From positions 4,965,284 to 5,029,283 of the forward strand of contig NZ_CP045997.1 of assembly GCF_010233585.1 (NCBI RefSeq): 64,000 nucleotides of DNA, read 5' to 3'. Made by a program: the position numbers and the translations under genes. A model generated the notes under the pieces. It made no database searches. It worked only from the letters and a program-made list of their open reading frames with translations, and was not told the DNA's origin. Shown here in pieces: positions 35,407 through 44,644 of the stretch (position 1 is the first letter of the stretch; each line of letters opens with the position of its first letter). Source of the stretch: Spirosoma endbachense. Its GTDB lineage: Bacteria > Bacteroidota > Bacteroidia > Cytophagales > Spirosomataceae.

Positions 35407-36588
35407 ATGACCTTCGATCATATGGGCCAACGATTTTTTAAACTCCTGGCTATTATCGTCTTGTTAATGCTACCGTTTAACCTGATAGCACAGAGCCTGC
35501 TATTGGGTTGCGAACAGACGGGTGAGTATCTGCCTGACCTGCAAAAGAAAAAGGTCGCAGTGGTTGTTAATCATACGTCTATATTTAGCAACCATAGACA
35601 TTTAGTCGATAGCTTATTGAGTTTGGGTGTTACTATCACCATGATCTTCACGCCCGAGCATGGTTATAGAGGTGTTGCCAGCCCACTCGAAAAAGTCGAT
35701 AACAGTACTGATGCCAGAACGGGAATCCCCATTACGTCGCTCTATGGAGCCAATACGAAGCCCACTGTCGAACAACTAAACGATGTTGACGTCGTGGTTT
35801 TCGATATTCAGGATATAGGCGTGCGTTACTTCACTTTTTCCAGCACAATGCACTATATAATGGAAGCCTGCGCCGAAACGGGTAAACCGCTCATTATTTT
35901 AGATCGCCCGAACCCAAACGGACATTACGTGGCTGGGCCTGTCCTGAATCGGAAATTTGCTTCATTTGTCGGGTTAAATCCTGTGCCTATCGTATATGGG
36001 CTGACGGTAGGCGAGTTGGCCCGAATGATAAATAGCGAAGGTTGGCTCGCAACTAGTAAACCCTGTACCCTAAAAGTAGTTGCCTGCCAAAATTACACGC
36101 ATCAGATGCCCTATGATTTACCCGTGCCGCCGACGCCTAATCTGCCTAATAGAAAGGCCATTTTACTATACGCATCGCTCTGTTTGTTTGAAGGTACCGA
36201 AATCAACTTTGGGCGCGGTACCGATATGCAGTTTCAGGTAATTGGCGGTACCAGTCCCAAATATGGCCAGTATACGTTTACACCGAGCGACCGGCCGGGA
36301 GCTCTTAATCCGGCCAACGAAGGTCGATTATGCTATGGATTGGACTTGCGACGTGTAAACACCCAAAAAGAAGGCTTCACCCTGAAATATCTCATCGATT
36401 TTTACCATAAAGCCCCCGACAAAACCAAATTCTTTACCAAGCCTGCCACTTTCGATAAGCTGGCAGGCAACGACTTTTTACGAATTATGATAACGGACGG
36501 GAAATCCGAAAAGGTAATCCGGAGCGCCTGGAAAAAGGAATTGAACCAGTTTAAGGTTTTGCGAAAAAAGTATCTCCTGTATCCTTAG
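35407..36588 (+). CDS. NamZ-like exo-beta-N-acetylmuramidase (DUF1343, GH171), secreted
   Basis: 393 residues with an N-terminal signal peptide (FFKLLAIIVLLMLPFNLIAQ); Met6 at 35422 is an alternative start. DUF1343 signatures are plain: VAVVVNHTSIF, IFTPEHGYRG, VFDIQDIGVRYFTFSSTM, ILDRPNPNGHYVAGPVL, GLTVGELARMI and SLCLFEGTEINFGRGTD. The characterised family member NamZ (YbbC) of Bacillus subtilis releases MurNAc from the non-reducing ends of peptidoglycan chains; relatives occur in Tannerella. The gene follows susD by 123 bp on the same strand, suggesting that locus 2 handles MurNAc/GlcNAc polymers. The family assignment is firm; the activity of this member is inferred. Confidence 0.9.
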   Translation: MTFDHMGQRFFKLLAIIVLLMLPFNLIAQSLLLGCEQTGEYLPDLQKKKVAVVVNHTSIFSNHRHLVDSLLSLGVTITMIFTPEHGYRGVASPLEKVDNSTDARTGIPITSLYGANTKPTVEQLNDVDVVVFDIQDIGVRYFTFSSTMHYIMEACAETGKPLIILDRPNPNGHYVAGPVLNRKFASFVGLNPVPIVYGLTVGELARMINSEGWLATSKPCTLKVVACQNYTHQMPYDLPVPPTPNLPNRKAILLYASLCLFEGTEINFGRGTDMQFQVIGGTSPKYGQYTFTPSDRPGALNPANEGRLCYGLDLRRVNTQKEGFTLKYLIDFYHKAPDKTKFFTKPATFDKLAGNDFLRIMITDGKSEKVIRSAWKKELNQFKVLRKKYLLYP

Positions 36589-36597
36589 CAATGGCTT

Positions 36598-36677
36598 TAA
36601 GCCTTTCACTGAGAAGCGTACCAAGTGTATTTGTAGCGGCATTAGTAACCGTGATACGCTTCTCAGTGAAAGGCTTA
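36598..36677. repeat. Long palindromic element, copy A
   Basis: The arms at 36598-36620 and 36655-36677 pair perfectly over 23 bp (TAAGCCTTTCACTGAGAAGC and three more bases, against the complement). The loop side contains GCATTAGTAACCGTG. The same outer sequence, with paired base changes, and the same GCATTAGTAACCGTG recur at 52533-52606. It sits 9 bases after the NamZ-like gene and may also terminate it. Confidence 0.75.
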
Positions 36678-36784
36678 CAAATGCGAGTTTACTTATTCCT
36701 CCAGCGTCAGAATAAACAATGATAAAAAGCAGGAGTAAAGCCCGCTGTTCGGCGAGATTTTACCGGCTGTCATGCCAGTTCGGC

Positions 36785-37618
36785 TCAAGCGCTTACCCGA
36801 TTGGGTTTACTGTAGATATTGAATCGCTCATCCCGTACAAAACCGGCCAGGGTTATATCGGCCTCCTGCGCCATCTGAACGGCCAGACTCGACGGTGCCC
36901 CCACGGCGGCTAACAGTGGAAGACCAGCCATCCAGCTTTTCTGGACCAGTTCAACGCCGATACGACCACTTAAAAATACGCCATAACGGCTTAATGGGAG
37001 CCAGTTTTGCCAGAAGGCAGCCCCAATGAGTTTATCCAGGGCATTGTGTCGGCCAATATCTTCCCGAACGAGTAGTAATGCGCCCCTGGAATCGAACAGG
37101 GCGGCCGCGTGGATGCCGCCCGTATAGGCAAAGGCTCGCTGTGTAGCCCGGACCCGGTCGGGTAAGGTATGCAGGATGGCTGGTTCGATCAATAAATCAG
37201 ATGAAATCGGACCGGGTGTAAGGGCCATTACAGCGTCGATGGTGGTTTTGCCACAAAGTCCACAGCTCGATGAGGTAAACGTATTTCGTGTTAGCCGCGA
37301 CCAGTCAACCGCTACATCCGGATTAAGTTCGACTCGGATAACGTTCCCTTCTTTGGCCGAATCCTGAACACAATGTCGGCACGAAACGATATCGGCGGGT
37401 TTCTGAATAATACCTTCTGTAAACAGAAAACCCATGGCCAGTTCTTCGTCATTGCCGGGTGTGCGCATCGTAACGGCAACACTGCGCTGCTGCCGGTCGT
37501 CGATTGGGCCAAATCCCAGCCGGATTTCAAGCGGCTCCTCAACCGCCAGCAAGTCAGGTGCTTCGATTTGATTGGTACCGGTGATTTTCTGTATAGTAAC
37601 GGGCGCAACGAACGACAT
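36785..37618 (-). CDS. fdhD: FdhD, formate dehydrogenase sulfurtransferase
   Basis: 277 residues covering the family. The active-site cysteines are in SSSCGLCGK (Cys119 and Cys122). Other conserved parts are EEPLEIRL, TPGNDEELAMGFLFTEGII, the GGIHAAALFD stretch and REDIGRHNALDKLIG. FdhD transfers sulfur from IscS to the molybdenum cofactor of formate dehydrogenase. No formate dehydrogenase gene lies within the window. Confidence 0.95.
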   Translation of the reverse strand: MSFVAPVTIQKITGTNQIEAPDLLAVEEPLEIRLGFGPIDDRQQRSVAVTMRTPGNDEELAMGFLFTEGIIQKPADIVSCRHCVQDSAKEGNVIRVELNPDVAVDWSRLTRNTFTSSSCGLCGKTTIDAVMALTPGPISSDLLIEPAILHTLPDRVRATQRAFAYTGGIHAAALFDSRGALLLVREDIGRHNALDKLIGAAFWQNWLPLSRYGVFLSGRIGVELVQKSWMAGLPLLAAVGAPSSLAVQMAQEADITLAGFVRDERFNIYSKPNRVSA

Positions 37619-37788
37619 GAGCTTCTACTTTTGGCTATAACGCCCGGTAGTACAGTAAAGTTGATTTAGTTGATGACCCGACCGCTATCTTCGCGGCAAA
37701 ATCCAGTACTTGTAGTTCCAGCACTAACCAACAATCGCGAAATGTGATGGTGATACTCAAGCGGGAAACAAATTGACTTTACGACTAT

Positions 37789-38118
37789 ATGACTCTTAAA
37801 GACGCACAGACAACTGTCGATGAGTGGATTAAAACGGTCGGCGTTCGGTATTTTAACGAACTGACCAACATGGCTATGCTGACCGAAGAAGTTGGTGAAG
37901 TAGCCCGAATTATTGCCCGGCGCTATGGCGAACAGTCAGAGAAGGAATCGGATAAAAATAAAGATCTGGGCGACGAAATGGCTGATGTACTTTGGGTATT
38001 GATCTGCCTGGCCAACCAGACCGGTATTGACCTGACCGATGCCTTCGCGAAAAATCTGGCAAAGAAAAACAACCGTGATGCCACGCGGCATTTGAACAAT
38101 GAGAAACTGAACGAATAG
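37789..38118 (+). CDS. MazG-like nucleotide pyrophosphohydrolase
   Basis: 109 residues forming a single MazG-type all-helical domain. Metal-binding acidic residues appear in LTEEVGEVARII (EExxE) and DLGDEMADVLWVL (ExxD). Such enzymes hydrolyse (d)NTPs to monophosphates and clean up non-canonical nucleotides. The short length matches the single-domain subgroup. A near-consensus -7 element (TATCTTCG, 37686-37693) lies ~95 bases upstream. Confidence 0.93.
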   Translation: MTLKDAQTTVDEWIKTVGVRYFNELTNMAMLTEEVGEVARIIARRYGEQSEKESDKNKDLGDEMADVLWVLICLANQTGIDLTDAFAKNLAKKNNRDATRHLNNEKLNE

Positions 38119-38167
38119 CCTGTACACCAAACGTGGCCTGGACGCGGGGTCCGGGCTAAGCTGTAGT

Positions 38168-38977
38168 ATGATCAAAACCTCTTACCAAAACGAACTACTT
38201 TTTTCGGATACACTCAAAAAAGGCAGCCAGGGTCCCGATGTCCGGCGAATTCAGGAATGGTTGTGTTTAAGTGCGTTACGTTATCCACAGGCAGTGTTGA
38301 CAACCGCCATTGATGGCCAGTTTGGACCGGCGACCGAGCGGGCGTTACAGAATTTTCAGGCGGTTCTCAAGTTGCCTAAAACGGGGATTGTCACCTCTGA
38401 ACTATTTGCCCGGCTGAGTGCTCCGCTATCGACTGCTTTTCAGGCAAAACCCACCATAAACGATACACGGAAAGCCGTTATACAAGTTGCAAAAGCGCAC
38501 TTAAACCAGCGGTCGGCCGAAATTCAGACTGATGATGGGCAAAACCTTGGGCCGTGGGTACGCGGCTATTGCGACGGATTCGATGGGGCACCGTTCAAGT
38601 GGTGCGTAGGCTTTGTGCAGACGGTGCTCGATCAGGTGGCTTCTGCACAGGGCCGCAGCTTCACGTCAATTATGCCCCAGACGCTTAGTTGCGATACGAT
38701 GGCACTCAGTGGGAAGGAAAACGGCCGGTTATTAGACAGTACATTGATCCGCAAAAAACCAGATCGAATTCAGATTGGCGATGTGTTTATCCTGCGAAAT
38801 CCCCAGGATAATGACTGGTTTCATACGGGGATCATAACGGCTGTTTTGGGGGATGCGATCGAAACACTGGAAGGCAATACGGATTTAAAAGGCGGGAGTA
38901 ATGGCACCGCTGTTTTTGCCCGTGTCCGGAATATTCAAAAAGCAACCATCGATGTATTCTCAATTGATGGCCTGTAG
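38168..38977 (+). CDS. Peptidoglycan-binding protein with CHAP-like amidase domain
   Basis: 269 residues without an obvious signal peptide. A peptidoglycan-binding repeat (PG_binding_1) spans about residues 18-85 (LKKGSQGPDVRRIQEWL, IDGQFGPATERALQNFQ). The second half looks like a cysteine peptidase/amidase fold, with Cys146 in FKWCVGFVQ, His219 in DWFHTGIIT and Asn237 in LEGNTD as a candidate triad. It may cleave peptidoglycan peptides. The lack of a signal peptide is odd for such a role and could reflect non-classical export. Confidence 0.8.
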   Translation: MIKTSYQNELLFSDTLKKGSQGPDVRRIQEWLCLSALRYPQAVLTTAIDGQFGPATERALQNFQAVLKLPKTGIVTSELFARLSAPLSTAFQAKPTINDTRKAVIQVAKAHLNQRSAEIQTDDGQNLGPWVRGYCDGFDGAPFKWCVGFVQTVLDQVASAQGRSFTSIMPQTLSCDTMALSGKENGRLLDSTLIRKKPDRIQIGDVFILRNPQDNDWFHTGIITAVLGDAIETLEGNTDLKGGSNGTAVFARVRNIQKATIDVFSIDGL

Positions 38978-39139
38978 CGATTCGGGTAGCTTGCCTTCGA
39001 AGATGTGACCATTAACCACACCTACATACCTGATAAGTTGCTGGAAATGATCTGACAAGTCCCTCGGTTTTATAGTAAATGGAATCGTTACGCATCCAAC
39101 CAGTAAACTAATCAGGAGAAAAGTAGCGAGCGTTTTCAT
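38960..39139 (-). CDS. Small lipoprotein, 59 residues
   Basis: A minus-strand frame from the ATG at 39139 to TGA at 38960-38962 encodes MKTLATFLLISLLVGC followed by 43 polar residues (VTIPFTIKPRDLSDHFQQLI...). The first 16 residues form a textbook lipoprotein signal with lipobox LVGC (Cys16). Its last codons overlap the end of the convergent peptidoglycan-binding gene by 18 bp. The signal makes chance unlikely, but there is no family match I recognise. Confidence 0.6.
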   Translation of the reverse strand: MKTLATFLLISLLVGCVTIPFTIKPRDLSDHFQQLIRYVGVVNGHIFEGKLPESLQAIN

Positions 39140-39265
39140 ACGTAATGAGTATTGTATTAATCCGATTCTTAACGTAACAAAACAAAGTTAATGTGCTTGT
39201 TCAAAGCCTGTTAAAGTTGTGTATGCAGATTGTTGGTTATCTTACTCAGAAATCTCCGCTGTGCA

Positions 39266-41632
39266 ATGCAACGATTCCTGCCCTTACTTCTGCTCATTCT
39301 TACGATCTCTTCTGCCTGTTCTCAATCAACACCTGGCCTTCAGCAACCCGTCGAAATAATCCGCGACCGCTGGGGTGTTAATCACATCTACGCCAAAAAC
39401 GAACACGATCTGTTTTTTGCTCAGGGTTATTCAGCCGCTCAGGATCGACTCTTTCAGTTAGAAATATGGCGTAGACAGGCTACGGGTACCGTTGGCGAAT
39501 TACTTGGGCCACAGGAAACCAAGCGCGATATTGGCACTCGATTGTTTCGATTCAGGGGAGATATAAATAAAGAGCTGCTTCACTATCATCCGCATGGCCC
39601 ACAAATCGTTCGGGCGTTTGTGGAGGGGATCAACGCCTACATTACCGAAATTCTGAAAACACCAGAGAAACTCCCTTTCGAGTTTCGGGTGCTCGATACG
39701 AAACCAGGGCTATGGACACCCGAAGTTGTTATCAGCCGCCATCAGGGACTTGCCTATAACGTACGCGACGAACTAAACTACGGGCGACTGGTTAAACTCA
39801 TCGGAGCAGACAAACTCCGCGAATTGCAGTGGTTTCACCCACAGCCAGCCGTTCCGCTGGCAAAAAATGGCGATCCAGACCTGACCTTGCATGTTAACGG
39901 TGATGAATTGTTTCAGCCAATTCTGGAACTATACGAAGCCTTTCGCCTGCCGTTGAAGTTCAAAGGTCGGCCAACCAAAGCCGATGAGGATGAGGCAAAA
40001 CGATCGAATCGTTCAGCAGACGACTGGTTCGACACGGAAAAGCAATATGTCGGCTCCAATAACTGGATTATTTCGGGGAGCAAATCGGCTAGTGGTTACC
40101 CAATGCTGGCCAATGATCCGCACAGGGCGCAATCTACGCCCTCATTGCGGTATTGGGTGCATCTTAATGCGCCCGGCTGGAACGTAGTTGGAGCGGGTGA
40201 ACCGACATTGCCCGGCATTTCTGTAGGCCATAACGAGTATGGGGCCTGGGGACTAACGATCTTTGAAACCGACAATGAGGATTTGTATGTGTACGATACC
40301 AATCCGGCTAACCCCAATCAATACCGATACAAAGGCCGCTGGGCGACCATGAAAACCCTGTCCGAAACAATTCCGGTAAAAGGTGGTCAATCCGTTCGGG
40401 CAGAACTGAAATACACACAGCATGGCCCGGTTGTCTTCGAAGATAAGCAACATCACAAAGCCTACGCCGTGCGGGCCGGATGGCTTGAAACAGGTTGTTC
40501 GCCCTATCTGGCCAGCCTACGTATGAATCAGGCCCATAACTGGACGGAGTTCAGGCAGGCCTGCACCTACAGCCGAATTCCGGGCGAAAACATGATCTGG
40601 GCGGATAAGACGGGCACTATTGGCTGGCAGGCTGTAGGGCTGGCCCCAATCCGGAAAAACTTTACAGGCCTGGTGCCTGTACCGGGCGATGGTCGTTATG
40701 AATGGAGTGGTTATCTGCCGATTCAACAACTTCCCGGCAAACTGAATCCGCCTGAGGGTTACGTTGCAACGGCCAATAACAACCTCACGCCAACTAATTT
40801 CCCTCACCGCGATGTAATCGGATGGACCTGGGCCGCACCCAGCCGGGCGCACCGTATCGAAGAGGTGCTGAACGATGGGAAACGCAAAAGTATGGTCGAT
40901 TTTATGGCGCTTCAGGCCGACTATCTGTCTATTCCGGCCCGAACACTGGTGCCATTGCTGCAAAACCTGTCATCGCCGACCGATCGAACCGAACAGGCGT
41001 TGGCCCGCCTGCGCCGGTGGGATTATAAACTTGATCCCAGCTCGGTAGCGGCTTCAATTTATGTGGCCTGGGAGGGACAACTAAAACAGGCCGTTTATCA
41101 GCAAAAAGTCCCGAAGAACGCTCAGCCTTATTTTAAAACGATGCCTTCTAAGCGAGTCTTCGATGCGTTGCTCATTCCAACGGCCGCTCGCGATAGTCTG
41201 TTACTTTTCTGCATGGATCGCGCCGTTGCTGAACTCACCAAACGGCTTGGTAGCGACATGGACGAATGGGCGTATGGGCAGCGAAAAAACAAGCATATTA
41301 CCATCACACATCCACTCAGCGACCTGGTCGATAAAGAGATGCAGAAAAAAATCAACCTGGGTCCAGTGGCGCGGGGTGGCTATGGCGAAACGGTTAACGC
41401 AACGGGTAACGATCTGAACCAGGCTCACGGTGCCTCGTTCCGGATTCTGGTCGATACCGAAGATTGGGACAAAACCCTGGGCGTCAACAATCCGGGTCAG
41501 TCGGGCAATCCTGACAGTCCACACTATGGCGACCTGTTCCCGATCTGGGCTGAAAACAGTTATTTTCCCGTGTTTTTCTCCAAAGAAAAAGTAAAAACGG
41601 TTGCTGAGGGAACCACCATATTAAAGCCTTAA
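39266..41632 (+). CDS. Penicillin acylase family (Ntn hydrolase), lipoprotein
   Basis: 788 residues from the start at 39266, chosen because it gives a lipoprotein signal (MQRFLPLLLLILTISSAC, Cys18). The alpha-chain part carries VEIIRDRWGVNHIYAKNEHD and GYSAAQDRLFQLEIWRRQAT. The catalytic Ser264 at the autoprocessing site sits in YVGSNNWIISGSKSASG, which would become the beta-chain N-terminus. Later GEPTLPGISVGHNEYGAWGL and AHGASFRILVD are typical. Members cleave amide bonds in penicillins, acyl-homoserine lactones or other N-acyl compounds. The stop is 1 bp from the stop of the convergent decarboxylase gene. Confidence 0.93.
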   Translation: MQRFLPLLLLILTISSACSQSTPGLQQPVEIIRDRWGVNHIYAKNEHDLFFAQGYSAAQDRLFQLEIWRRQATGTVGELLGPQETKRDIGTRLFRFRGDINKELLHYHPHGPQIVRAFVEGINAYITEILKTPEKLPFEFRVLDTKPGLWTPEVVISRHQGLAYNVRDELNYGRLVKLIGADKLRELQWFHPQPAVPLAKNGDPDLTLHVNGDELFQPILELYEAFRLPLKFKGRPTKADEDEAKRSNRSADDWFDTEKQYVGSNNWIISGSKSASGYPMLANDPHRAQSTPSLRYWVHLNAPGWNVVGAGEPTLPGISVGHNEYGAWGLTIFETDNEDLYVYDTNPANPNQYRYKGRWATMKTLSETIPVKGGQSVRAELKYTQHGPVVFEDKQHHKAYAVRAGWLETGCSPYLASLRMNQAHNWTEFRQACTYSRIPGENMIWADKTGTIGWQAVGLAPIRKNFTGLVPVPGDGRYEWSGYLPIQQLPGKLNPPEGYVATANNNLTPTNFPHRDVIGWTWAAPSRAHRIEEVLNDGKRKSMVDFMALQADYLSIPARTLVPLLQNLSSPTDRTEQALARLRRWDYKLDPSSVAASIYVAWEGQLKQAVYQQKVPKNAQPYFKTMPSKRVFDALLIPTAARDSLLLFCMDRAVAELTKRLGSDMDEWAYGQRKNKHITITHPLSDLVDKEMQKKINLGPVARGGYGETVNATGNDLNQAHGASFRILVDTEDWDKTLGVNNPGQSGNPDSPHYGDLFPIWAENSYFPVFFSKEKVKTVAEGTTILKP

Positions 41633-41633
41633 A

Positions 41634-43064
41634 TCATTGGTCCACGGGTTGCACTGCCTGCCAGGCCGTTAGTAGTTCATCAACCACAATCTGTACGTCA
41701 GCATCAGTCGTTTGCCAGTTGACAAAGGCCGCCCGCAAACACGGAATACCTTTGTAAGCGGTTGGGGTCAGAAATACACGTCCACGTTGTTTTAGGTGGG
41801 TCAGTATGTCGTTCAGGCGGGTGTTGATGTCATTTGTTTGTCCTGCTTTCAGCGTAAAGCAAACAACATTCAGCCGGACGGGAGCAGCCAGAGAAAACAC
41901 GGCTGATTCGTCCAGCAACCGCCCTAATTGCTGCGCCCGTGTTATGCTGTTTTCGACCAGTGCCCGATAGCCATCGCGCCCGTAGGCCATGAGTGTAAAC
42001 CAGGCAGGTAACGCCCTGAATCGCCGGGAGTTTTCGGGTACGAAATTCAGGTACGAGAAATTCTGCAACGGATCGCCAAGATAGGGCGCATTGGCATTTT
42101 TGAAGGTATCGCGTTGCAAATGGGCATGTTCGGTGCGTGTGAGAATAACAGCGCTATCGTACGGTACATTTAGCCATTTATGACCATCGATGGTAATGCT
42201 GTCTGCCAGTTCCCAACCGTTGAGGAGGTGTGCATAAGCCGGAGAACAGGCTGCGAAACCACCAAATGCCGCATCGACATGCCACCAGAACCGGTAGCGT
42301 TTTTTCAGATCGCCAATAAACGCCATGTCGTCGAAATCAACGGTGTCGACGGTGCCCCCGCTACTGATCAGAATAAACGGTTCACCTTTCAGTTCTTCAA
42401 TGGCCAATTCCAGTTCTGCCGGGTCAATGGCTTCCCGGTTGGGGAGCGTAGGTACGAACCGAAGCGAATTTCGGCCAATTCCCAGCATCGCCAGGGCTTT
42501 TACTGCCGATGAATGTGGGGTAGCCGACAGTACCGGCACATCCTGACGGAGCCCTTCTGTGGCTATATCCAGTCCATACTCAGCGCCGAACCACTGCCGG
42601 GCAACGGCCAGTCCCGTAAAATTAGACATCGTAGCACCGGTTACGAAACCGCCCATGAAAGCATCCGGCAGATTGAGGAGTTGCGTTAACAATCGGATGG
42701 CTTCCTGCTCCAGTAAAGCCGAACAATCGCCCGAACCCGGCGTAATCGACTGGGTATTCTGATCAAAGGCCGACACTAGCCAATCGCCCGCCAGTGCGGC
42801 TGGTGTTGTGCCGCCCGTAACAAAGCCAAGGTATCGTGGGCCAGCAGAAGCTGTCATCAACGCCTGATAATGTTCGGTGAACCAGTGCAGTGGAAAAGTA
42901 GCTCCCTGGCCCATTTCGGGCAGATTTGCCGATGGTATATTGCTGGTTTTGGGCGAAATATGAATCGTTGAAAGGTTCTGAATATGGGTCAACGCCAGTT
43001 GCTGAATGGCATCGAGCAATGATGGGAGGTTGATTAAGTCGTTCTGAAAAGATGATACTGGCAT
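41634..43064 (-). CDS. PLP-dependent group II (aromatic-L-amino-acid type) decarboxylase
   Basis: 476 residues. The PLP-binding Lys296 is in TIDGHKWLNVPYD. Other group II features are FVTGATMSNFTGLAVARQWF, HSSAVKALAMLGIG, ILISSGGTVDTVDFDD and HVDAAFGGFAA. The family contains aromatic amino acid, glutamate and diaminobutyrate decarboxylases; the substrate is not certain here. The gene is divergent from a MocR-type regulator, whose PLP-binding aminotransferase-like domain suggests it controls this enzyme. Confidence 0.9.
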   Translation of the reverse strand: MPVSSFQNDLINLPSLLDAIQQLALTHIQNLSTIHISPKTSNIPSANLPEMGQGATFPLHWFTEHYQALMTASAGPRYLGFVTGGTTPAALAGDWLVSAFDQNTQSITPGSGDCSALLEQEAIRLLTQLLNLPDAFMGGFVTGATMSNFTGLAVARQWFGAEYGLDIATEGLRQDVPVLSATPHSSAVKALAMLGIGRNSLRFVPTLPNREAIDPAELELAIEELKGEPFILISSGGTVDTVDFDDMAFIGDLKKRYRFWWHVDAAFGGFAACSPAYAHLLNGWELADSITIDGHKWLNVPYDSAVILTRTEHAHLQRDTFKNANAPYLGDPLQNFSYLNFVPENSRRFRALPAWFTLMAYGRDGYRALVENSITRAQQLGRLLDESAVFSLAAPVRLNVVCFTLKAGQTNDINTRLNDILTHLKQRGRVFLTPTAYKGIPCLRAAFVNWQTTDADVQIVVDELLTAWQAVQPVDQ

Positions 43065-43108
43065 AGCTACTTGAAACTTTCTACAAAAGTCCTGGTTCTT
43101 CCTTGAGC

Positions 43109-43130
43109 ATAACAGATACAGTTTTGTTAT
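43109..43130. promoter_or_regulatory. Candidate MocR operator between divergent genes
   Basis: ATAACA (43109-43114) and TGTTAT (43125-43130) form an inverted repeat with a 10-base spacer in the 99-bp gap between the decarboxylase and regulator genes. It overlaps the -7 element of the regulator gene, which would suit autorepression. Confidence 0.35.
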
Positions 43131-43135
43131 TTTTG
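43128..43135 (+). promoter_or_regulatory. -7 promoter element (TATTTTTG) of the mocR-type gene
   Basis: An exact TAnnTTTG match lies 29 bases before the ATG at 43164. No clear -33 TTTG is seen upstream. Confidence 0.4.
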
Positions 43136-43163
43136 ACCATATCAGATTGTAAAGTTCGATCGA

Positions 43164-44573
43164 ATGAATACAGCGTTTTTATACGTGTCAATTGCCGATA
43201 AAATTCGTCAGCTTATTGATAGCCAGGTAATACGGGTAGGCGATAAGCTACCTTCCGTTCGCCGATTGAGCGAGGAGCATGGGGTAAGCCTTACTACAGC
43301 GTTTCAGGCTTATTATCATCTGGAAGCGCAGGGGCGGATAGAGGCCCGGCCAAAGTCGGGTTATTACGTTCGTAATAATCCCGCAAAAAGCTACGCATTA
43401 CCCAGCGTGTCGCAGCCCGATGCCACCGTGCAGACACTAAGCAATGACGAATTGCTGAGTCGTCTCTACAACCAGCCCGATGGGCCATTACGCTTTGCTG
43501 CCGCCGTACCCGCACCTGATTTATTGCCAGTTGCTAAGCTACAGAAGGCCATGATCCATGCGCTGCGTACTGCTCCGGCCGGAGGAACAACGTATGAAGA
43601 TGGGAAGGGTAATGCCGAATTACGGCAGCAAATTGCTCGTCTGGCCTTTGGGAGTGGGTCGGTCGTATCACCCGATGAGGTGATCATCACCGCTGGCTGT
43701 ATGGAAGCCGTAGTACTTTGCCTGCAAGCGGTTACCAGACCCGGCGATACGGTAGCGGTCGAAAGTCCATCTTATTTTGCGTTTTTCCAGGCTTTTGAAA
43801 AAATGGGGCTAAATGTGCTCGAACTACCCGCAAATCCGACCACGGGTGTCGACCTTGACGCACTGGAAACGGCCCTTCAGGCTGGCGTCGTGCAGGTCTG
43901 TTTACTAACACCGACATTCAGTAATCCGCTGGGCAGTTGTTTGATGAATACTGATCGGCAGCGACTGGTGCAGATGATGGCCCGTTATCAGACACCACTC
44001 ATTGAAGATGATGTGTATGGTGATCTCTACTTTGGCAAAACGCGCCCACGAACATGCCATAGCTTCGATACTGAAGGGTGGGTTATGGTATGCAGTTCAT
44101 TCTCGAAATCGCTGGCACCCGGTTATCGCATCGGATGGGTATTACCAGGGCGGTTCGGTTCGGCAATCAACCGCCAGAAAGCTGTCTTTTCCCGTACCTG
44201 TCCAACGCTTACACAGGCAGCATTAGCTCATTTTCTGGCCCATGGCCGCTACGATCATCATTTACGACAACTTCGGCAAACTTTTCATTTGACGAGTTTA
44301 CGTTACCAGCAAGCCATCAGTGCCTATTTTCCGGAGGGGACACGCTTTACTAATCCAGAGGGAGGTTTTGTGCTATGGGTTGAGCTACCTGATTTAATTG
44401 ATACCGTTCAAATTAGCCAGCAGGCGCTTCTGGAAGGTATTTCAGTTACTCCCGGTGCCGTTTTTACGGCTCAGCAACTCTATCAAAACTGCCTTCGTAT
44501 CAGCTTTGGGCAACCGTTTAGTGCTGCCGTTGAGGATGGACTGAAACGACTGGGCAAGTTAGCCAGAGGGTAG
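43164..44573 (+). CDS. MocR-type regulator (GntR HTH fused to aminotransferase domain)
   Basis: 469 residues. The N-terminal winged helix (about 8-75: IADKIRQLIDSQVIRVGDKL, SVRRLSEEHGVSLTTAFQAY) is joined to a fold-type I aminotransferase domain (about 100-465) with TTYEDGKGNAELRQQIARLA, DDVYGDLYFG and the PLP-binding Lys in SSFSKSLAPGYRIGW. MocR/PdxR proteins sense PLP or its adducts and regulate neighbouring metabolic genes. The divergent decarboxylase is the obvious candidate target. Confidence 0.93.
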   Translation: MNTAFLYVSIADKIRQLIDSQVIRVGDKLPSVRRLSEEHGVSLTTAFQAYYHLEAQGRIEARPKSGYYVRNNPAKSYALPSVSQPDATVQTLSNDELLSRLYNQPDGPLRFAAAVPAPDLLPVAKLQKAMIHALRTAPAGGTTYEDGKGNAELRQQIARLAFGSGSVVSPDEVIITAGCMEAVVLCLQAVTRPGDTVAVESPSYFAFFQAFEKMGLNVLELPANPTTGVDLDALETALQAGVVQVCLLTPTFSNPLGSCLMNTDRQRLVQMMARYQTPLIEDDVYGDLYFGKTRPRTCHSFDTEGWVMVCSSFSKSLAPGYRIGWVLPGRFGSAINRQKAVFSRTCPTLTQAALAHFLAHGRYDHHLRQLRQTFHLTSLRYQQAISAYFPEGTRFTNPEGGFVLWVELPDLIDTVQISQQALLEGISVTPGAVFTAQQLYQNCLRISFGQPFSAAVEDGLKRLGKLARG

Positions 44574-44644
44574 GCATCCTGTTTTGATGCGATAAAAAAA
44601 CAAATGCCTACGCCTGAGCTACATAACAGCCGAACTACATTTCG

